Below, piece by piece: positions 62,451-64,000 of a DNA stretch of 64,000 bases. The notes beneath the pieces are model-generated. The model saw only the letters and a list, made by a program, of their open reading frames with translations, was not told the DNA's origin and did not search any database. Position numbers and translations under genes: made by a program. The DNA is from Streptomyces brasiliensis. GTDB taxonomy: Bacteria; Actinomycetota; Actinomycetes; Streptomycetales; Streptomycetaceae. Numbering within the stretch: the first letter of the stretch is position 1; each line of letters begins with the position of its first letter. The stretch lies in NCBI RefSeq assembly GCF_014647875.1, contig NZ_BMQA01000035.1:1-64000 (forward strand), given 5' to 3'.

Positions 62451-62463
62451 GACTCAGTGAGTC
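62451..62463. promoter_or_regulatory. Palindrome in the esterase leader
   Basis: GACTCAGTGAGTC is a perfect 6-1-6 palindrome, 27 bases before the esterase start. Upstream, 62560-62620 contains GGCAGGCTCTTGCCTGC hairpin and AT-richer bases that may carry the promoter. Confidence 0.5.
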
Positions 62464-62699
62464 GATGGCACCGCAACGTCCTGAGGGGCGACTGCTCTCG
62501 GAATACGGCGGTCCCCGCGAGCCGGAATCCTGAGCCGCGGGCTCAAGAAACAGGCTTGGTCTTACTGAGCTCCTTAGGTCGGCAGGCTCTTGCCTGCTTT
62601 CCCTTTAAGACCGAGCACCTGCTGAAGGTGTGACACGTTGTCAACGTAATGTTGTTCGACGGTGTGTCGGGGTGGGCGAGGCAGAGTGCGCCGTGGAGA

Positions 62700-63015
<316 letters not shown>

Positions 63016-63065
63016 TTTGGATCAGCGGCTGCCGCTAATTTCCGTTCGGATGCTCCCCGAGGGCC

Positions 63066-63463
63066 TGCTACACCTACGCCGGCGCCGCGATCGCCCTGCG
63101 CAGCAACAAGTCCGGTACCGAGAAGATCAGCTGGCTGGCCGGTGACCGGCACGGCACCAGCACTACCGCCATCACCTCCGACACTCAGGCCCTCACCAAG
63201 CGCTATCTGACCCCCTTCGGCAAAGACAGAGGCACCCCCTCTACGGCCCCTGGCCCGACGACAAGGGTTTCCTCGGCAAAACTGCCGACACCGACACCGG
63301 CATCACCCACATCGGCGCCCGCGAATACACCCCCGGCATCGGCCGGCTCATCAGCGTCGCCCCCATCCTGGACACCACCGACGGGCAGAGCCTCAACGGA
63401 TACGCCTACGCTGACAACAACCCCGCCACCAACGCCGACCCCACCGGGCAGCGCCTGGCCAAC
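63066..63463 (+). pseudogene. RHS/YD-repeat core fragment, frameshifted
   Basis: YTYAGAAIALRSNKSGTEKI, SWLAGDRHGTSTTAITSDTQ, RYLTPFGKDRG, a one-base deletion in a C run near 63232, then LYGPWPDDKGFLGKTADTDT, GITHIGAREYTPGIGRLISV, APILDTTDGQSLNGYAYADN, NPATNADPTGQ. This is the RHS core end before the variable toxin tip (GARxYxPxxGRFxSxDPxxx, NxYxYxxNNPxxxxDPxG pattern). The toxin part is replaced by IS5-type sequence at about 63463. Confidence 0.85.
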
Positions 63464-63836
63464 TGCTCAGGCGGGCCACGATCGCCGCCGTCGGACGTGT
63501 CATGCGTCCGGCCGCCCGACGGGGCTGCTCACGCAGCGCGTCGTGGAGCAGGTCGAGGAACCCGTTCTCCCGCCACCGCCTGAAGAAGCGGTAGACCGTC
63601 TTCCAGGGCGGGAAGTCCACCGGCATCCCACTCCACTTGATCCCGTTGTCCACCAGGTAGAGGATCGCGTCGATCATGACACGGTGGCAGTAGCCCTCCG
63701 GCCTGCCACCGTGCCCGCGCAGCCAGGCCGGCACCGGGATCAGCCGCGCCACCCGCCACTGGGCCCGGTTCAGATCCGAGGGATACGCCCGCGCCCGCCG
63801 GGTGCCGTCCGCCGCGTTCCCCGCCTGATGGGCCAT
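63463..63836 (-). mobile_element. IS5-family transposase, 5-prime portion
   Basis: ATG 63836 opens MAHQAGNAADGTRRARAYPS, then DLNRAQWRVARLIPVPAWLR, GHGGRPEGYCHRVMIDAILY, LVDNGIKWSGMPVDFPPWKT, VYRFFRRWRENGFLDLLHDA, PTAAIVA. The DUF4096-type N-terminal domain is intact, but the frame leaves IS sequence near 63465 inside the RHS remnant, so the catalytic DDE part is missing. Confidence 0.85.
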
Positions 63837-63931
63837 ACATTCACAGCTGTCACCAGCCGGCTCGCCCGGCATGACGGACTTCGATGTACGGGGACCAGGG
63901 CTTCGGCGTAGTCGGGTCTCGTCCTTTTTGA

Positions 63932-64000
63932 TCATGTGAGGCCGAGAAGGGCGAGGGCGCGGGTTTGGTCCCGGGTTGTCCGGCGGAGGCCGGAGGCGAT
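63932..64000 (-). CDS. C-terminal end of a protein, probably a transposase
   Basis: The last 22 codons of a minus-strand frame (IASGLRRTTRDQTRALALLG, LT, stop at 63932) enter from beyond the window. The basic TTRDQTRAL run is like IS4/IS5-type transposase ends, but the piece is too short to be sure. Confidence 0.35.
   Translation of the reverse strand: MASGLRRTTRDQTRALALLGLT

Overview
The window reads as a high-GC actinomycete, almost certainly Streptomyces. G/C-ending codons dominate, and the gene content is typical of the genus: leaderless regulators, GTG and TTG starts, ATGA/GTGA overlaps, MmyB-type regulators, an AfsR-type fragment, and sugar ABC permeases without their own ATPase. Remnants of many different insertion sequences and of gene ends lie all along it. 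This suggests a chromosome-arm (subtelomeric) or large-plasmid accessory region that has been repeatedly broken and rejoined. Only two transposase genes look intact: IS110 at 48205-49407 and ISAs1 at 59226-60449.

Layout. 1-8.5 kb: decayed zone with IS630-like, IS256 and IS5 scraps, a degraded DUF1275 gene, three SDR relatives (one intact but lacking catalytic residues), two 5-prime pieces of pntA, an intact receptor-type Ser/Thr kinase, and a frameshifted TetR gene. 8.6-11.5 kb: esterase and NAD-dependent epimerase genes divergent from a leaderless TetR gene, with three operator-like palindromes between. 12.5-22.3 kb: a stress or dormancy-like island with a truncated flavohemoglobin, CBS-BON protein, cupin piece, formate dehydrogenase piece, RtcB RNA ligase with archease, Hsp20, a membrane protein, an NRAMP-related transporter coupled to a soluble MgtE/CBS protein, and a LuxR C-terminal piece. 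22.4-29.9 kb: DUF429 protein, a degraded tRNA-end/terminator, SDR with MmyB-type regulator, then two Atu4866-domain genes and an amidohydrolase gene, each preceded by the same short element.

29.9-46.5 kb is the most coherent system: an L-fucose glycan utilisation locus. One arm (minus strand) carries L-fucose oxidation: mutarotase, aldo/keto reductase, SDR, fuconate-type dehydratase and FAH-family hydrolase, with the lactonase gene truncated. The other arm has a LacI regulator, GH35 beta-galactosidase, ABC importer, 59-residue membrane protein, GH29 alpha-L-fucosidase, a membrane PpiC/SurA-like foldase and a secreted parallel beta-helix protein with a discoidin-type domain. LacI-type operators flank the regulator. 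In this reading exo-enzymes release fucose and galactose, the importer brings in the oligosaccharide or sugar, and the catabolic arm converts fucose to pyruvate and lactate.

46.7-64 kb: an SDR with an altered active site, a complete IS110 with a candidate guide-RNA region, small membrane-protein genes, a dprA-PRTase pair with frame disturbances, a MerR regulator with its promoter dyad, a GNAT, an AfsR-type fragment, hydrolases, an MFS exporter, the ISAs1, an ABM-family pseudogene with one nonsense codon, a secreted esterase, and finally an Rhs core fragment whose 3-prime end is replaced by an IS5-type transposase. Genes were called by reading translations, motifs and ribosome-binding sites by eye; no database search was possible.
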